From positions 85,299 to 149,298 of the forward strand of contig NZ_QEPT01000005.1 in assembly GCF_003252755.1 (NCBI RefSeq): a stretch of 64,000 nucleotides of DNA, in the 5' to 3' direction. The first letter of the stretch is position 1, and each line of letters starts with the position of its first letter. The translations under genes were made by a program, and so were the position numbers. The stretch is from Haemophilus parainfluenzae. Lineage in GTDB: Bacteria; Pseudomonadota; Gammaproteobacteria; Enterobacterales; Pasteurellaceae. The notes beneath the pieces were generated by a model. It saw nothing but the letters and a program-made list of their open reading frames with translations. It made no database searches and was not told the origin of the DNA. Of the stretch, positions 1-7,701 are shown piece by piece.

Positions 1-1024
1 AGCGGGTAAACCAGAAACGATCGATAATAAACCGGTGGGGACAGGTCCGTTTATTTTTGTGGATTATAAAACTGACCAAGCGGCACAATATGTAGCAAAT
101 GAAACCTATTGGAAAGGTCGTACACCGCTTGATCGTTTAGTGATCAGTATTGTACCCGATGCGACTACGCGTTATGCGAAGTTACAAGCGGGGTCTTGTG
201 ATTTAATTCTCTTCCCGAATGTGGCGGATTTAGCCAAAATGAAAACTGATCCAAAAGTACAGCTTTTGGAACAAAAAGGTTTGAACGTGGCATATATCGC
301 ATTCAATACGGAAAAAGCACCGTTTGACAACGTGAAAGTGCGTCAAGCATTGAATTATGCGGTGGACAAAAAAGCGATTATTGACGCGGTTTATCAAGGT
401 GCAGGCACTGCAGCGAAAAATCCATTGCCACCAACAATTTGGAGTTATAACGACGAAATCCAAGATTATCCGTATGATCCAGAGAAAGCGAAACAGCTTT
501 TAGCGGAAGCAGGTTATCCAAACGGTTTTGAAACGGACTTCTGGATTCAACCGGTGGTACGTGCGTCTAACCCAAATCCAAAACGTATGGCTGAACTTGT
601 GATGGCAGACTGGGCGAAAGTTGGCGTAAAAGCAAATCCAGTCACATTTGAATGGGCTGACTATCAAAAACGTGCTAAAGCAGGCGAATTAACGGCAGGT
701 ATCTTCGGTTGGTCAGGTGATAACGGTGATCCGGATAACTTCCTTTCTCCGTTACTTGCGAGTGCTAACGCGGGCAACTCAAACTTTGCGCGTTTCAAAA
801 ATGCTGAATTTGATGCCTTATTAGATAAAGCGATTGGCTTAACCAATAAAGATGAGCGTGCTGCACTTTATAAACAAGCACAAGTGATTTTCCATGAGCA
901 AGCGCCATGGATTCCAGTTGCACACTCTGTTGGTTTCGCACCACTTAGCCCTCGCGTAAAAGGCTACGTACAAAGCCCATTTGGCTATGATGCGTTTTAT
1001 GGCGTGAGTGTTGATGGTAAATAA
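1..1024 (+). CDS. Dipeptide/heme-binding periplasmic lipoprotein (DppA/HbpA family), 5'-truncated by window edge
   Basis: This is the C-terminal part of a family 5 (SBP_bac_5) solute-binding protein. The frame is open from base 2, reading AGKPETIDNKPVGTGPF before the GTG at 35, so that GTG is internal and the true start lies upstream. The segments YAKLQAG, VRQALNYAVDK and GDNGDPDNF are typical of DppA and of the H. influenzae heme-binding protein HbpA. Such proteins deliver dipeptides, heme or glutathione to an inner-membrane ABC permease. No permease gene follows, since a terminator and pdxH come next, as expected for the stand-alone Haemophilus HbpA gene. Substrate cannot be settled from sequence alone. 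Confidence 0.9.
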   Translation, partial: AGKPETIDNKPVGTGPFIFVDYKTDQAAQYVANETYWKGRTPLDRLVISIVPDATTRYAKLQAGSCDLILFPNVADLAKMKTDPKVQLLEQKGLNVAYIAFNTEKAPFDNVKVRQALNYAVDKKAIIDAVYQGAGTAAKNPLPPTIWSYNDEIQDYPYDPEKAKQLLAEAGYPNGFETDFWIQPVVRASNPNPKRMAELVMADWAKVGVKANPVTFEWADYQKRAKAGELTAGIFGWSGDNGDPDNFLSPLLASANAGNSNFARFKNAEFDALLDKAIGLTNKDERAALYKQAQVIFHEQAPWIPVAHSVGFAPLSPRVKGYVQSPFGYDAFYGVSVDGK

Positions 1025-1040
1025 TTAACGGACTATACTA

Positions 1041-1070
1041 GCCCTTGCAACTGCAAGGGCTTTTTGTTTT
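1041..1070 (+). terminator. Rho-independent terminator after the binding-protein gene
   Basis: A 9-bp perfect stem (GCCCTTGCA / TGCAAGGGC) with a 2-nt spacer is followed by TTTTTGTTTT. It lies 16 bases after the stop codon and is not a USS pair. Confidence 0.9.
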
Positions 1071-1090
1071 CAAGCAAAAGGAGAAAGAAA

Positions 1091-1723
1091 ATGGACTTAC
1101 ATGATATTCGTGAGGATTATTGCAAACAGGCGCTTTCTCAGCATGATTGCGATCCAAATCCGATAAAACAATTTGAAAAATGGCTCAATGAAGCAATTAC
1201 AGCCAAAGTCAATGAGCCGACAGGTGTTAATGTTGCGACAGTCAATGAAGACGGCCGACCAACAAGTCGAATGGTACTGTTGAAAGAAGTGAACGAACAA
1301 GGATTTGTCTTTTTTACGAATTATCACAGCCGAAAAGGTCGTGCCATAGAACATCATCCTTTCGTCGCTCTGACATTCTTTTGGCCTGAATTAGAACGTT
1401 CTGTTCGTATTGAGGGCAAAGCCGAAAAAATCTCGCCTGAACAATCAGATGAATATTTTGCAACTCGCCCTTACACCAGCCGAATTGGCGCTTGGGCCAG
1501 TGAGCAAAGTGCGGTCATTTCTAGCCACAAATCTTTATTAGCGAAAGCGGCACTGGTTGCAGCAAAACACCCATTAAACGTACCTCGTCCACCACATTGG
1601 GGCGGTTATCTTGTAATTCCTGATCGCATCGAATTCTGGCAAGGTCGCCCAAGTCGTTTACATGACCGAATTTGTTATTTATACAATGATGGAAAATGGG
1701 AAAGAGAGCGGTTATCGCCGTAA
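1091..1723 (+). CDS. pdxH: Pyridoxamine 5'-phosphate oxidase
   Basis: A 210-residue FMN-dependent oxidase that converts pyridoxine/pyridoxamine 5'-phosphate to PLP in the vitamin B6 salvage and terminal biosynthetic step. The central part carries the FMN-binding split barrel ([20 protein letters not shown]) and the C-terminus has the dimerisation motif with [12 protein letters not shown]. The ATG at 1091 is chosen because an AGGAG sits about 8 bases upstream; an in-frame start at 1064 would lie inside the terminator tail. The gene is monocistronic, with a hairpin on each side. Confidence 0.96.
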   Translation: MDLHDIREDYCKQALSQHDCDPNPIKQFEKWLNEAITAKVNEPTGVNVATVNEDGRPTSRMVLLKEVNEQGFVFFTNYHSRKGRAIEHHPFVALTFFWPELERSVRIEGKAEKISPEQSDEYFATRPYTSRIGAWASEQSAVISSHKSLLAKAALVAAKHPLNVPRPPHWGGYLVIPDRIEFWQGRPSRLHDRICYLYNDGKWERERLSP

Positions 1724-1749
1724 ACTCTTTAAAAACATTATAAAAAAAC

Positions 1750-1783
1750 AACCGCACTTTGATTTTTCAACCAAAGTGCGGTT
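1750..1783. terminator. Inverted uptake-signal pair, bidirectional terminator
   Basis: AACCGCACTTTG and CAAAGTGCGGTT form a 12-bp stem around a 10-base spacer, with A-runs before and T-runs after. It lies between the convergent ends of pdxH and the yjhC-like gene, so it can serve both strands. Confidence 0.85.
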
Positions 1784-1799
1784 AATTTTTACATTATTT

Positions 1800-2906
1800 T
1801 TATTTACCGATGATTTCTGCTAAATCAACTTTGCGGTTTTCGTAACGAGAACGGGTACATGCATCCGCAGTAGCGATAGCCGCGCGGGCAGCTTCACCGG
1901 TGAGTAATTTTACAAATTCCTCTGTTGGTTCCATTCCATGAAGAATGTCGTTTAAATAACGCATTTCTTTTTTCATGATAGAACTCAACCAGAGCGGTGT
2001 GCGTTTACCCGGTTTACCATATTGAATTGCACCATCCATTTCTGTGCTGTTGTAAATACGGGTACGGTCATCATCTTCTTCTTGGGTTTCGTGAATGAGG
2101 AAATAGGTGTCTTTTCCATCTACACGAAGGGTACCTTTGGTATTGTACATATCAAGTTTGATCGCACCTTTTTCCCCTTGAATTAGTACATAATGCTCAC
2201 CCCAACGGAAAGCGGAGCCCCATTCGAGAACAGCAAAGCGATTATCATCGTATTCCATGGTGACAAAAATCATATCGTCTTCATCACCGAATTTTTCGCC
2301 TTTGTGTGCAACATTGGCAGCTGCCATAGTAACGGTTTTTGGCATACCACCCATAATGAATTGTACGCAGTCTAGTTCGTGAATATGGTGATATAAGTGA
2401 CCGCCAGATTTTTCACGGATTTTTTTCCATGAAATGGTTGGTTGTTGTTCTTCCCAACCGTTACGTGCGGTGTGGCAGTAAAGCACTTTACCGATCACGC
2501 CTTGATTGATTAATTCTTTGGCATGGTGAACACCGTTAAAGAAGTTCATCACGTGGCCAGCCATAAAGGTAACGCCATTTTCTTCGCAAGCGCGGACCAT
2601 GTCGTCACAGTCTTGATAGCTTAAGGCAATAGGTTTTTCACAGAAAACATGTTTTTTGTTTTTCGCCGCAAGAATGACCGGTTCTTTGTGTAAGTAGTTT
2701 GGAGTGGCAACAATCACACAATCCACCTCAGGGGAAGTGACTAATTCTTCAAGCGATTTTGCCGCTACGCATTGTAATTCTTGGGCAATGGTTTCACCAT
2801 TTTCAGGGTCGTATACCATGGTAATCTGTGCATCATCAAATTCATTCATGAAACGGGCTAAATCTGCACCAAAATAGCCAACGCCAACAACACCATATCG
2901 CATCAT
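1800..2906 (-). CDS. Gfo/Idh/MocA oxidoreductase, YjhC/NanOx-like (2,7-anhydro-N-acetylneuraminate oxidoreductase)
   Basis: A 368-residue NAD(P)-dependent oxidoreductase. The N-terminal Rossmann fold has GVGYFG at residues 8-13, the catalytic motif E90-K91-P92 and the active-site segment HLYHHIHELD at 170-179. From memory it matches E. coli YjhC over its whole length, including GVVGVGYFG, YDPENGE, ATPNYLHKEP and LSYxDC. YjhC converts 2,7-anhydro-Neu5Ac to Neu5Ac by a redox-neutral NAD cycle. The start at 2906 follows AAGGAG with a 6-base spacer; a second ATG is adjacent. The gene is last in a GntR-paralogue-yjhC operon. No nanA/nanE/nanK genes are in the window, so the product would be degraded by genes elsewhere. 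Substrate is inferred from homology. Confidence 0.8.
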   Translation of the reverse strand: MMRYGVVGVGYFGADLARFMNEFDDAQITMVYDPENGETIAQELQCVAAKSLEELVTSPEVDCVIVATPNYLHKEPVILAAKNKKHVFCEKPIALSYQDCDDMVRACEENGVTFMAGHVMNFFNGVHHAKELINQGVIGKVLYCHTARNGWEEQQPTISWKKIREKSGGHLYHHIHELDCVQFIMGGMPKTVTMAAANVAHKGEKFGDEDDMIFVTMEYDDNRFAVLEWGSAFRWGEHYVLIQGEKGAIKLDMYNTKGTLRVDGKDTYFLIHETQEEDDDRTRIYNSTEMDGAIQYGKPGKRTPLWLSSIMKKEMRYLNDILHGMEPTEEFVKLLTGEAARAAIATADACTRSRYENRKVDLAEIIGK

Positions 2907-2916
2907 AATAAACTCC

Positions 2917-3993
2917 TTATTTTTTCACTGAGATTTGTTTTTCCGTTACCATGGATTGCTTCGCTGCTTCTGCAACTTCGATGGCTTCAGTTAAACATAG
3001 ACTTAATGGACTGGTTTTTCCTTGCGTTAAGTGCTCCACCACACTTTGTACTTCGATTTCAGCGGCTCGGCTTAACCAAAGTTGGCAAGGTGCGTGGGTG
3101 ACATTATATTGCTGTGTGCCTTTTGCACTTTCGCGTAAAGATAAATCAGCCTCAAATTCATCAAATAAATCAACGTGTTCTATTTTTCCATCTAGATAAT
3201 TAAATGTGACACTTGAGGTAAAGAAATTGACTTCAATCACACCATTTTCACCATGAATTTGAATGCCCCATTGGTGTAACCGATAAGCGGTGCCCATTTC
3301 GAGCGAACCTAACACGCCATTTTCAAAACGTAATAACATCTGCAAAACATCGCGACTATCTGGCGTATCGTGATGAGCTTGATTAGCCGCTTGAGCAAAG
3401 ACCGCCTCAATATCGCCTAGTAACCAACAGAGTAAATCCAGCTCATGAATGAGGTGGAAAAGCTCACCGCCCGTAAGATTGGCATCTAATTTCCACCATT
3501 CTTTGTTTGGTAGGTTTTCAATCCAACGTTGGCGCATAGCTCGTGCGACCGTAATTCTGCCTAATTTTCCTTGTTCTAAAGCCGCTTTGACTTTCAACAT
3601 GCCTGGTAACGTACGTTCCAAATGGCCCACAAAAATGAATTTGCCTTTTTCTTCGGCAAGACGGCGTAAATGTTGGCCTTGGGAAGAACTTAAGGTAAAA
3701 GGTGTTTCAATAAAGACATGACAGCCAGCATTTAACGCTAAGATCGCTGGGGAATAATGAGCATAGTTTGGTGTGGCGATAACAACTAAATCAGGTTTGG
3801 TTTCAGCCAACATTTCTTCCACACTAAAAAAGGCTTGGCTGCCATATTGGTCGGCGAGTTTTTGTGCAAGAGAAGGATTGATATCTGTCACTGCAATTAA
3901 GTTTGCTTGAGCTTTATCAAATGCTGAAGCCAACTGAACGCCAAAAAAGCCGCAGCCGATTAAGGCAATGTTTAATCCATTAGTTTGCATCAT
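2917..3993 (-). CDS. Second Gfo/Idh/MocA-family protein, catalytic EKP lysine replaced by threonine
   Basis: A 358-residue paralogue of its downstream neighbour. It keeps the dinucleotide-binding loop (IGCGFFG, 12-18), ATPNYAHY and the active-site helix HLIHELD. The usual catalytic E-K-P triad reads E96-T97-P98; the codon at 3703-3705 reads ACA on the coding strand. In this family the lysine normally contacts the substrate hydroxyl and nicotinamide, so standard dehydrogenase chemistry is doubtful. The start is the first of two adjacent ATGs after AAGGAGGGC; an upstream in-frame ATG at 4068 would lie deep in the GntR gene. It overlaps the end of the GntR gene by 14 bases and ends 10 bases before the yjhC-like gene, so the three are probably co-translated. 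It could be a partner subunit, an epimerase-like enzyme or a sensor. Confidence 0.75.
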   Translation of the reverse strand: MMQTNGLNIALIGCGFFGVQLASAFDKAQANLIAVTDINPSLAQKLADQYGSQAFFSVEEMLAETKPDLVVIATPNYAHYSPAILALNAGCHVFIETPFTLSSSQGQHLRRLAEEKGKFIFVGHLERTLPGMLKVKAALEQGKLGRITVARAMRQRWIENLPNKEWWKLDANLTGGELFHLIHELDLLCWLLGDIEAVFAQAANQAHHDTPDSRDVLQMLLRFENGVLGSLEMGTAYRLHQWGIQIHGENGVIEVNFFTSSVTFNYLDGKIEHVDLFDEFEADLSLRESAKGTQQYNVTHAPCQLWLSRAAEIEVQSVVEHLTQGKTSPLSLCLTEAIEVAEAAKQSMVTEKQISVKK

Positions 3994-4702
3994 GCCCTCC
4001 TTGTTGTAAGCGTTGGCGAATACTTTGGAAATATTGCAAAATCGCGCGTTGCATGCGTACCAAATCATGCGCTTCTACCGCATCAATTAATTCGCGATGC
4101 TGCATGGCTGATTTTTCAGGCGAAAGTGTTGGTGGCGGTAAGCCTTTTTCCACTTGTTGATAAATTTGCCAAAACGCATCTAAATATTGAATCAGTAACG
4201 GGTTATTTAATGGTTCATAAAGTTTTAAATGAATGTGGTATTCATCTTTAGGCGAAAATTTTTGCTCACGAGCATTTTTTTCCATGTTTGCCACTGATTT
4301 TTGCAAAAGTGCGGTCTGTTCTTGGCTAATTTTTCCCAACACCATCGGAGCAAAACCGTATTCCAAAATTTCCCGAATATCCAAAATATTAATCAGCTGA
4401 TTATGATCATTATGCAAATTCAGTTGGGTGTGAAAGCTTAATCCACGAATCATGGGTACAAGAGATGATTCACTCACAAAGGTGCCGACGCCATGGCGAA
4501 TGTCTAAAATGTATAGCGCCTCTAAAGATTTAATGGCCTCACGCAAACTGGAACGGCTCACTCCGAGCTGTTCAATCAGCTCATTTTCTGTTGGCATTAA
4601 ATCGCCGGATTTAAGATTTTGTTTGATGATGAGCGATTTGATTTTATCCTGCAAAACGAGACTTGCTTCTTTTTTACTTGTTTTTTTCATTTCTGTTCTC
4701 AT
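3980..4702 (-). CDS. GntR-family transcriptional regulator, FCD (FadR) subfamily
   Basis: A 240-residue regulator. Residues about 15-80 form the GntR winged helix (SGDLMPTENELIEQLGVSRS, SLREAIKSLEAL, then the wing HGVGTFV). The C-terminal all-helical FCD ligand domain has D/H candidate metal ligands (DEYHIHLKL and MQHRELIDAV). FCD regulators of this kind respond to sugar acids and sialic acid derivatives. It is first gene of the operon with the two oxidoreductases and divergent from the MFS transporter, so it most likely represses both. A palindrome inside the divergent promoter is a candidate operator. Two starts are possible, 4702 and 4690; neither has a strong ribosome site. One USS copy lies inside at 4317-4325. 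Confidence 0.88.
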   Translation of the reverse strand: MRTEMKKTSKKEASLVLQDKIKSLIIKQNLKSGDLMPTENELIEQLGVSRSSLREAIKSLEALYILDIRHGVGTFVSESSLVPMIRGLSFHTQLNLHNDHNQLINILDIREILEYGFAPMVLGKISQEQTALLQKSVANMEKNAREQKFSPKDEYHIHLKLYEPLNNPLLIQYLDAFWQIYQQVEKGLPPPTLSPEKSAMQHRELIDAVEAHDLVRMQRAILQYFQSIRQRLQQGGHDAN

Positions 4703-4750
4703 TTTCTAATCTATTTTCTGAATTTGTGATCCAGCTCTCATTCTCTCTAA

Positions 4751-4779
4751 TTGACATAGGACATCATACGTCTTATCTT
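4751..4779 (+). promoter_or_regulatory. Sigma-70 promoter of the MFS transporter gene with embedded palindrome
   Basis: TTGACA at 4751-4756 and TATCTT at 4774-4779 are separated by 17 bases. An imperfect 21-base palindrome (4756-4776, outer arms ATAgGAC and GTCtTAT, 7 of 10 symmetric pairs) fills the spacer. This is where a GntR/FCD repressor would block RNA polymerase. Function is inferred. Confidence 0.55.
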
Positions 4780-4817
4780 TATTTATGCAAGCAGAAATTA
4801 GCAGTGATTTTAAATTC

Positions 4818-4833
4818 TGTGATCTATACCACA
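4818..4833. promoter_or_regulatory. CRP-cAMP-like site in the divergent intergenic region
   Basis: TGTGA-N6-CCACA differs by one base from the CRP core TGTGA-N6-TCACA and is flanked by AAATTC and AAATT. It lies between the divergent GntR operon and the MFS gene, downstream of the MFS promoter, so it would more naturally activate the GntR-oxidoreductase side. Confidence 0.5.
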
Positions 4834-4863
4834 AAATTCTCAAATACAAGGAAGGAGGTTGTT

Positions 4864-6090
4864 ATGGCAACATCATTACCATGGTATAAAGAAGTCAGTC
4901 CTACGCAAAAAAAAGCGTTATTTGCGGCTTGGTTAGGTTATGTTTTTGATGGCTTCGATTATATGCTTATCACTTATGTGCTTTTGGATATTCAAAAAGA
5001 ATTCGCCATGAGCACAACGGAAACATCTACATTATTACTTGCAGCGTTCGTCGCACGTCCATTAGGTGGGGCGATTTTTGGTAGTTTTGCCGATAAATAT
5101 GGTCGTCGTTTGGCGATGATTGTTTCCATTATCACGTATTCCGTTGGCACATTCTTGTGCGGTTTATCCACCAGTTATATTTGGCTTTTCATCTTCCGTA
5201 TGATTATCGGCATGGGGATGGCGGGTGAATATGCGTGTTCTTCCTCCTATGCCATTGAAAGTTGGCCACAACATTTACGTACAAAAGCCAGTGCATTCTT
5301 AGTGAGTGGCTTTTCTATCGGTAATATTCTTGCTTCTCAAGTGATTCCTTGGGTTGCACAAGCTTATGGTTGGCGTATGGCTTTCTTCATTGGTTTAGCA
5401 CCAGTCGCTTTAGTGCTCTACGTTCGTCGCCATGCACCTGAAAGTGAAGAATGGGCGCAAGCAAAAGCGGCGGGTAAAGTGAATAAAGTTCCACTTACTG
5501 ACCTATTCACTAAAAAACAATTACCAATTACCTTAATTATTTTCTTAGTTTGTTATTCAATTTTTTCCGTAAACTGGCCGGTAGTAGGCTTGCTTCCACT
5601 TTACCTCAAAGAAAACGGCTATGCTGAGAATGTTAAATCACTGATGTTCTGGGCAGGCTTTGGTATCCTCATCGGTACCTTAATTGCAGGCTTTATCGGG
5701 GACAAATTGGGTGAGAAGAAAACCTTTGTATATAGCTTATTGTTATCACTTTTCTTCCTCTTCCCAGTATTCTATTTGCCAGAAAATAATGTATTAGCGC
5801 TTGGTGCGTTGCTCTTCTTCTTACTTGCAACTAACTTAGGGATTGCCGGTTTAGTGCCAAAATATATGGCGACGTTCTTCCCAGCTGAAATGCGAAGCAC
5901 AGGTATTGGTTTCATCTATAACTTCGCAGCGATCGGTGGTGGGGTGTCTCCAGTGATTGCCGCGGCCCTTAGCGAAAGAGTGGGACTTGGTTCAGCCCTT
6001 GTGTATGTCACCTTATTCTGGACAATTGTCCTTGTTGCTCTCGTTGGATTAAGATTGCCAGAACGAATTCAAGCTCGTATGCAACAATAA
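4864..6090 (+). CDS. MFS transporter, sialate/anhydro-sialate family (YjhB/NanT-like)
   Basis: A 408-residue inner-membrane proton symporter with about 12 hydrophobic segments. It has the MFS loop motif GSFADKYGRRLAM after TM2 and an N-terminus (WLGYVFDGFDYMLITYVLLD) typical of the NanT/SHS group. The ATG at 4864 follows AAGGAAGGAGG, a very strong ribosome site; the longer upstream open frame is the promoter region. It diverges from the GntR operon, matching the E. coli yjhB-yjhC pairing, so the likely cargo is a sialic acid derivative such as 2,7-anhydro-Neu5Ac. Substrate is inferred from neighbours and could be another acidic sugar. Confidence 0.8.
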   Translation: MATSLPWYKEVSPTQKKALFAAWLGYVFDGFDYMLITYVLLDIQKEFAMSTTETSTLLLAAFVARPLGGAIFGSFADKYGRRLAMIVSIITYSVGTFLCGLSTSYIWLFIFRMIIGMGMAGEYACSSSYAIESWPQHLRTKASAFLVSGFSIGNILASQVIPWVAQAYGWRMAFFIGLAPVALVLYVRRHAPESEEWAQAKAAGKVNKVPLTDLFTKKQLPITLIIFLVCYSIFSVNWPVVGLLPLYLKENGYAENVKSLMFWAGFGILIGTLIAGFIGDKLGEKKTFVYSLLLSLFFLFPVFYLPENNVLALGALLFFLLATNLGIAGLVPKYMATFFPAEMRSTGIGFIYNFAAIGGGVSPVIAAALSERVGLGSALVYVTLFWTIVLVALVGLRLPERIQARMQQ

Positions 6091-6108
6091 AAAACGAAAG
6101 CAAAACAG

Positions 6109-6138
6109 ACCGCACTTTTAGGTGCGGTTTGTTGTTTA
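6109..6138 (+). terminator. Terminator after the MFS gene, USS-derived
   Basis: ACCGCAC ... GTGCGGT, a 7-bp stem with a 6-base loop, is followed by TTGTTGTTTA. Only the left arm is an intact USS; the right arm reads AGGTGCGGT. Confidence 0.75.
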
Positions 6139-6149
6139 TACAAAAATAG

Positions 6150-6165
6150 TTTGAAGCGTGTCACA
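6150..6165. promoter_or_regulatory. CRP-cAMP-like site upstream of the SLC13 symporter gene
   Basis: TTTGA-N6-TCACA has one mismatch to the CRP core. An extended -10-like TGCTAATTA at 6203-6211 would place the start near 6218, about 61 bases from the site centre, as in class I CRP promoters. This is inference from spacing only. Confidence 0.45.
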
Positions 6166-6245
6166 AATTTGTTAAAAATATGTTTCAATTTTTTCGGTTA
6201 AATGCTAATTAATAATCTCCCCTATCGTTTTATAGGAGATTGTAT

Positions 6246-7631
6246 ATGCAAACTCAACAAACCTTTCTCTCTAAATATAAAAGTCTCATTATTCTTGCCT
6301 TAGACTTTGTCTTCATGTTGGTGTTAATCAAAATACTGCCATTTTCTGCTCAAGAGAATCGCGGGCTAGCCTTGCTGATTTTCATTGGTATATTATGGTT
6401 AACGGAAGCCTTTAATATTACCGTAACATCCCTGATGGTACCTGTTTTGGCCATAGGATTAGGCTTGATTAATACACAAAAAGCCCTTGCGCCATTCTCT
6501 ACGCCAATTATTTATATGTTCTTTGGGGGATTTGTGGTGGCTGCGGTGTTACAAATTCAGAATCTAGACAAGATTATTGCGAATTACATTATTCGTTTAG
6601 CCAAGGGAAACTTAAAACTTTCTATCACCTATCTGTTTACCGTAACGACATTCCTTTCTATGTGGATTAACAACACCGCTGTGGCAGCCATGATGTTACC
6701 GCTCACCATGGGGATGCTAAAAGGTATCAATGCAGAGAAAAATCATCGATTGTATGCTTTTGTCTTGTTAGGTATGGCATTTAGTGCCAGTATCGGTGGT
6801 ATTGGTACATTGGTGGGAAGTGCACCAAACGCGATTTTGGCATCTCAAATTCAAGTGACCTTCACTGAATGGCTAGGCTACGGTTTCCCGGTAATGATCT
6901 TACTTGTGCCTTCAATGATTTTTTCTTTATGGGTGATTTTACGTCCAGATTTTTCTGTTGAATTTAATCCGTCGCTTGAGAAAGTCAGTTTTAACCGAAA
7001 AAATATTATTACTTTGCTGATCTTTATCGGTATGGCGATTATGTTGCTTTTCAGTTCCCTCTTGAATCCGTGGATTAGTGCTTTCCTTGAATTACCGAAA
7101 AAAATCGAAAACTTCGATACGGTGATTGCGTTATGTGTGGTGATCTTTATTTGTGTTTCAGGTGTGGCAAGTTGGAAAGAAATTCAAGAGCGTGTTGAAT
7201 GGGGCGTACTCGTTTTATTTGGTGGTGGTTTAACACTCAGTATCGTGATGAAAGATTCTGGCGCCAGTAAAATTATGGCAGATAGTATCGTTCAGTTTGT
7301 ACAAACCAAACCACTTTGGGTACTTTGCTTTGTGATAACCGCATTTATTATTTTCCTAACAGAATTTACATCGAATACCGCCAGTGCTGCACTGATTATG
7401 CCAATTGTGATTTCAGTGGCACAATCCATGAATTTACCACCTATCGCTTTAGCCGCAATTATCGCTTGTGGGGCAAGTTGTGCATTTATGTTGCCAATTG
7501 CTACACCGCCAAATGCTATTGTATTTGCAACAGGAAATGTGAAACAACTTGATATGGCGAAAGTCGGTTTGATTTTAAATCTATTCTGTATCGCCATCAT
7601 CGGCAGCATGACTTATTTTGTTTGGTTGTAA
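6246..7631 (+). CDS. SLC13/DASS-family sodium:anion (dicarboxylate) symporter
   Basis: A 461-residue polytopic inner-membrane protein. It has the two family signature hairpins containing the sodium-site S-N-T-like triplets: MWINNTAVAAMMLPLT in the first half and TEFTSNTASAALIMPI in the second. Members import succinate, citrate, sulfate or related anions with sodium. The length matches the H. influenzae and VcINDY type transporters. The ATG at 6246 has AGGAG 7 bases upstream; a TTG two codons earlier is less likely. It is monocistronic, between USS-derived hairpins and behind a CRP-like site, which fits uptake of a secondary carbon source. Confidence 0.88.
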   Translation: MQTQQTFLSKYKSLIILALDFVFMLVLIKILPFSAQENRGLALLIFIGILWLTEAFNITVTSLMVPVLAIGLGLINTQKALAPFSTPIIYMFFGGFVVAAVLQIQNLDKIIANYIIRLAKGNLKLSITYLFTVTTFLSMWINNTAVAAMMLPLTMGMLKGINAEKNHRLYAFVLLGMAFSASIGGIGTLVGSAPNAILASQIQVTFTEWLGYGFPVMILLVPSMIFSLWVILRPDFSVEFNPSLEKVSFNRKNIITLLIFIGMAIMLLFSSLLNPWISAFLELPKKIENFDTVIALCVVIFICVSGVASWKEIQERVEWGVLVLFGGGLTLSIVMKDSGASKIMADSIVQFVQTKPLWVLCFVITAFIIFLTEFTSNTASAALIMPIVISVAQSMNLPPIALAAIIACGASCAFMLPIATPPNAIVFATGNVKQLDMAKVGLILNLFCIAIIGSMTYFVWL

Positions 7632-7646
7632 ATGTGGTTAAAACTG

Positions 7647-7695
7647 ACCGCACTTTATTAGCCTATAAAAGTAAACCGCACGTTAAAGTGCGGTT
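7647..7695. terminator. USS cluster acting as bidirectional terminator
   Basis: A USS complement at 7647-7655 is followed by a compact hairpin AACCGCAC (7674-7681) / GTGCGGTT (7688-7695) and TTATTGTTTAT. It separates the convergent symporter and binding-protein genes. Confidence 0.75.
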
Positions 7696-7701
7696 TATTG
7701 T

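Noticed and set aside
35..37. GTG at 35 as start of the first gene
   Set aside because: The frame is open to the window edge with family-typical residues before it, so the gene begins upstream.
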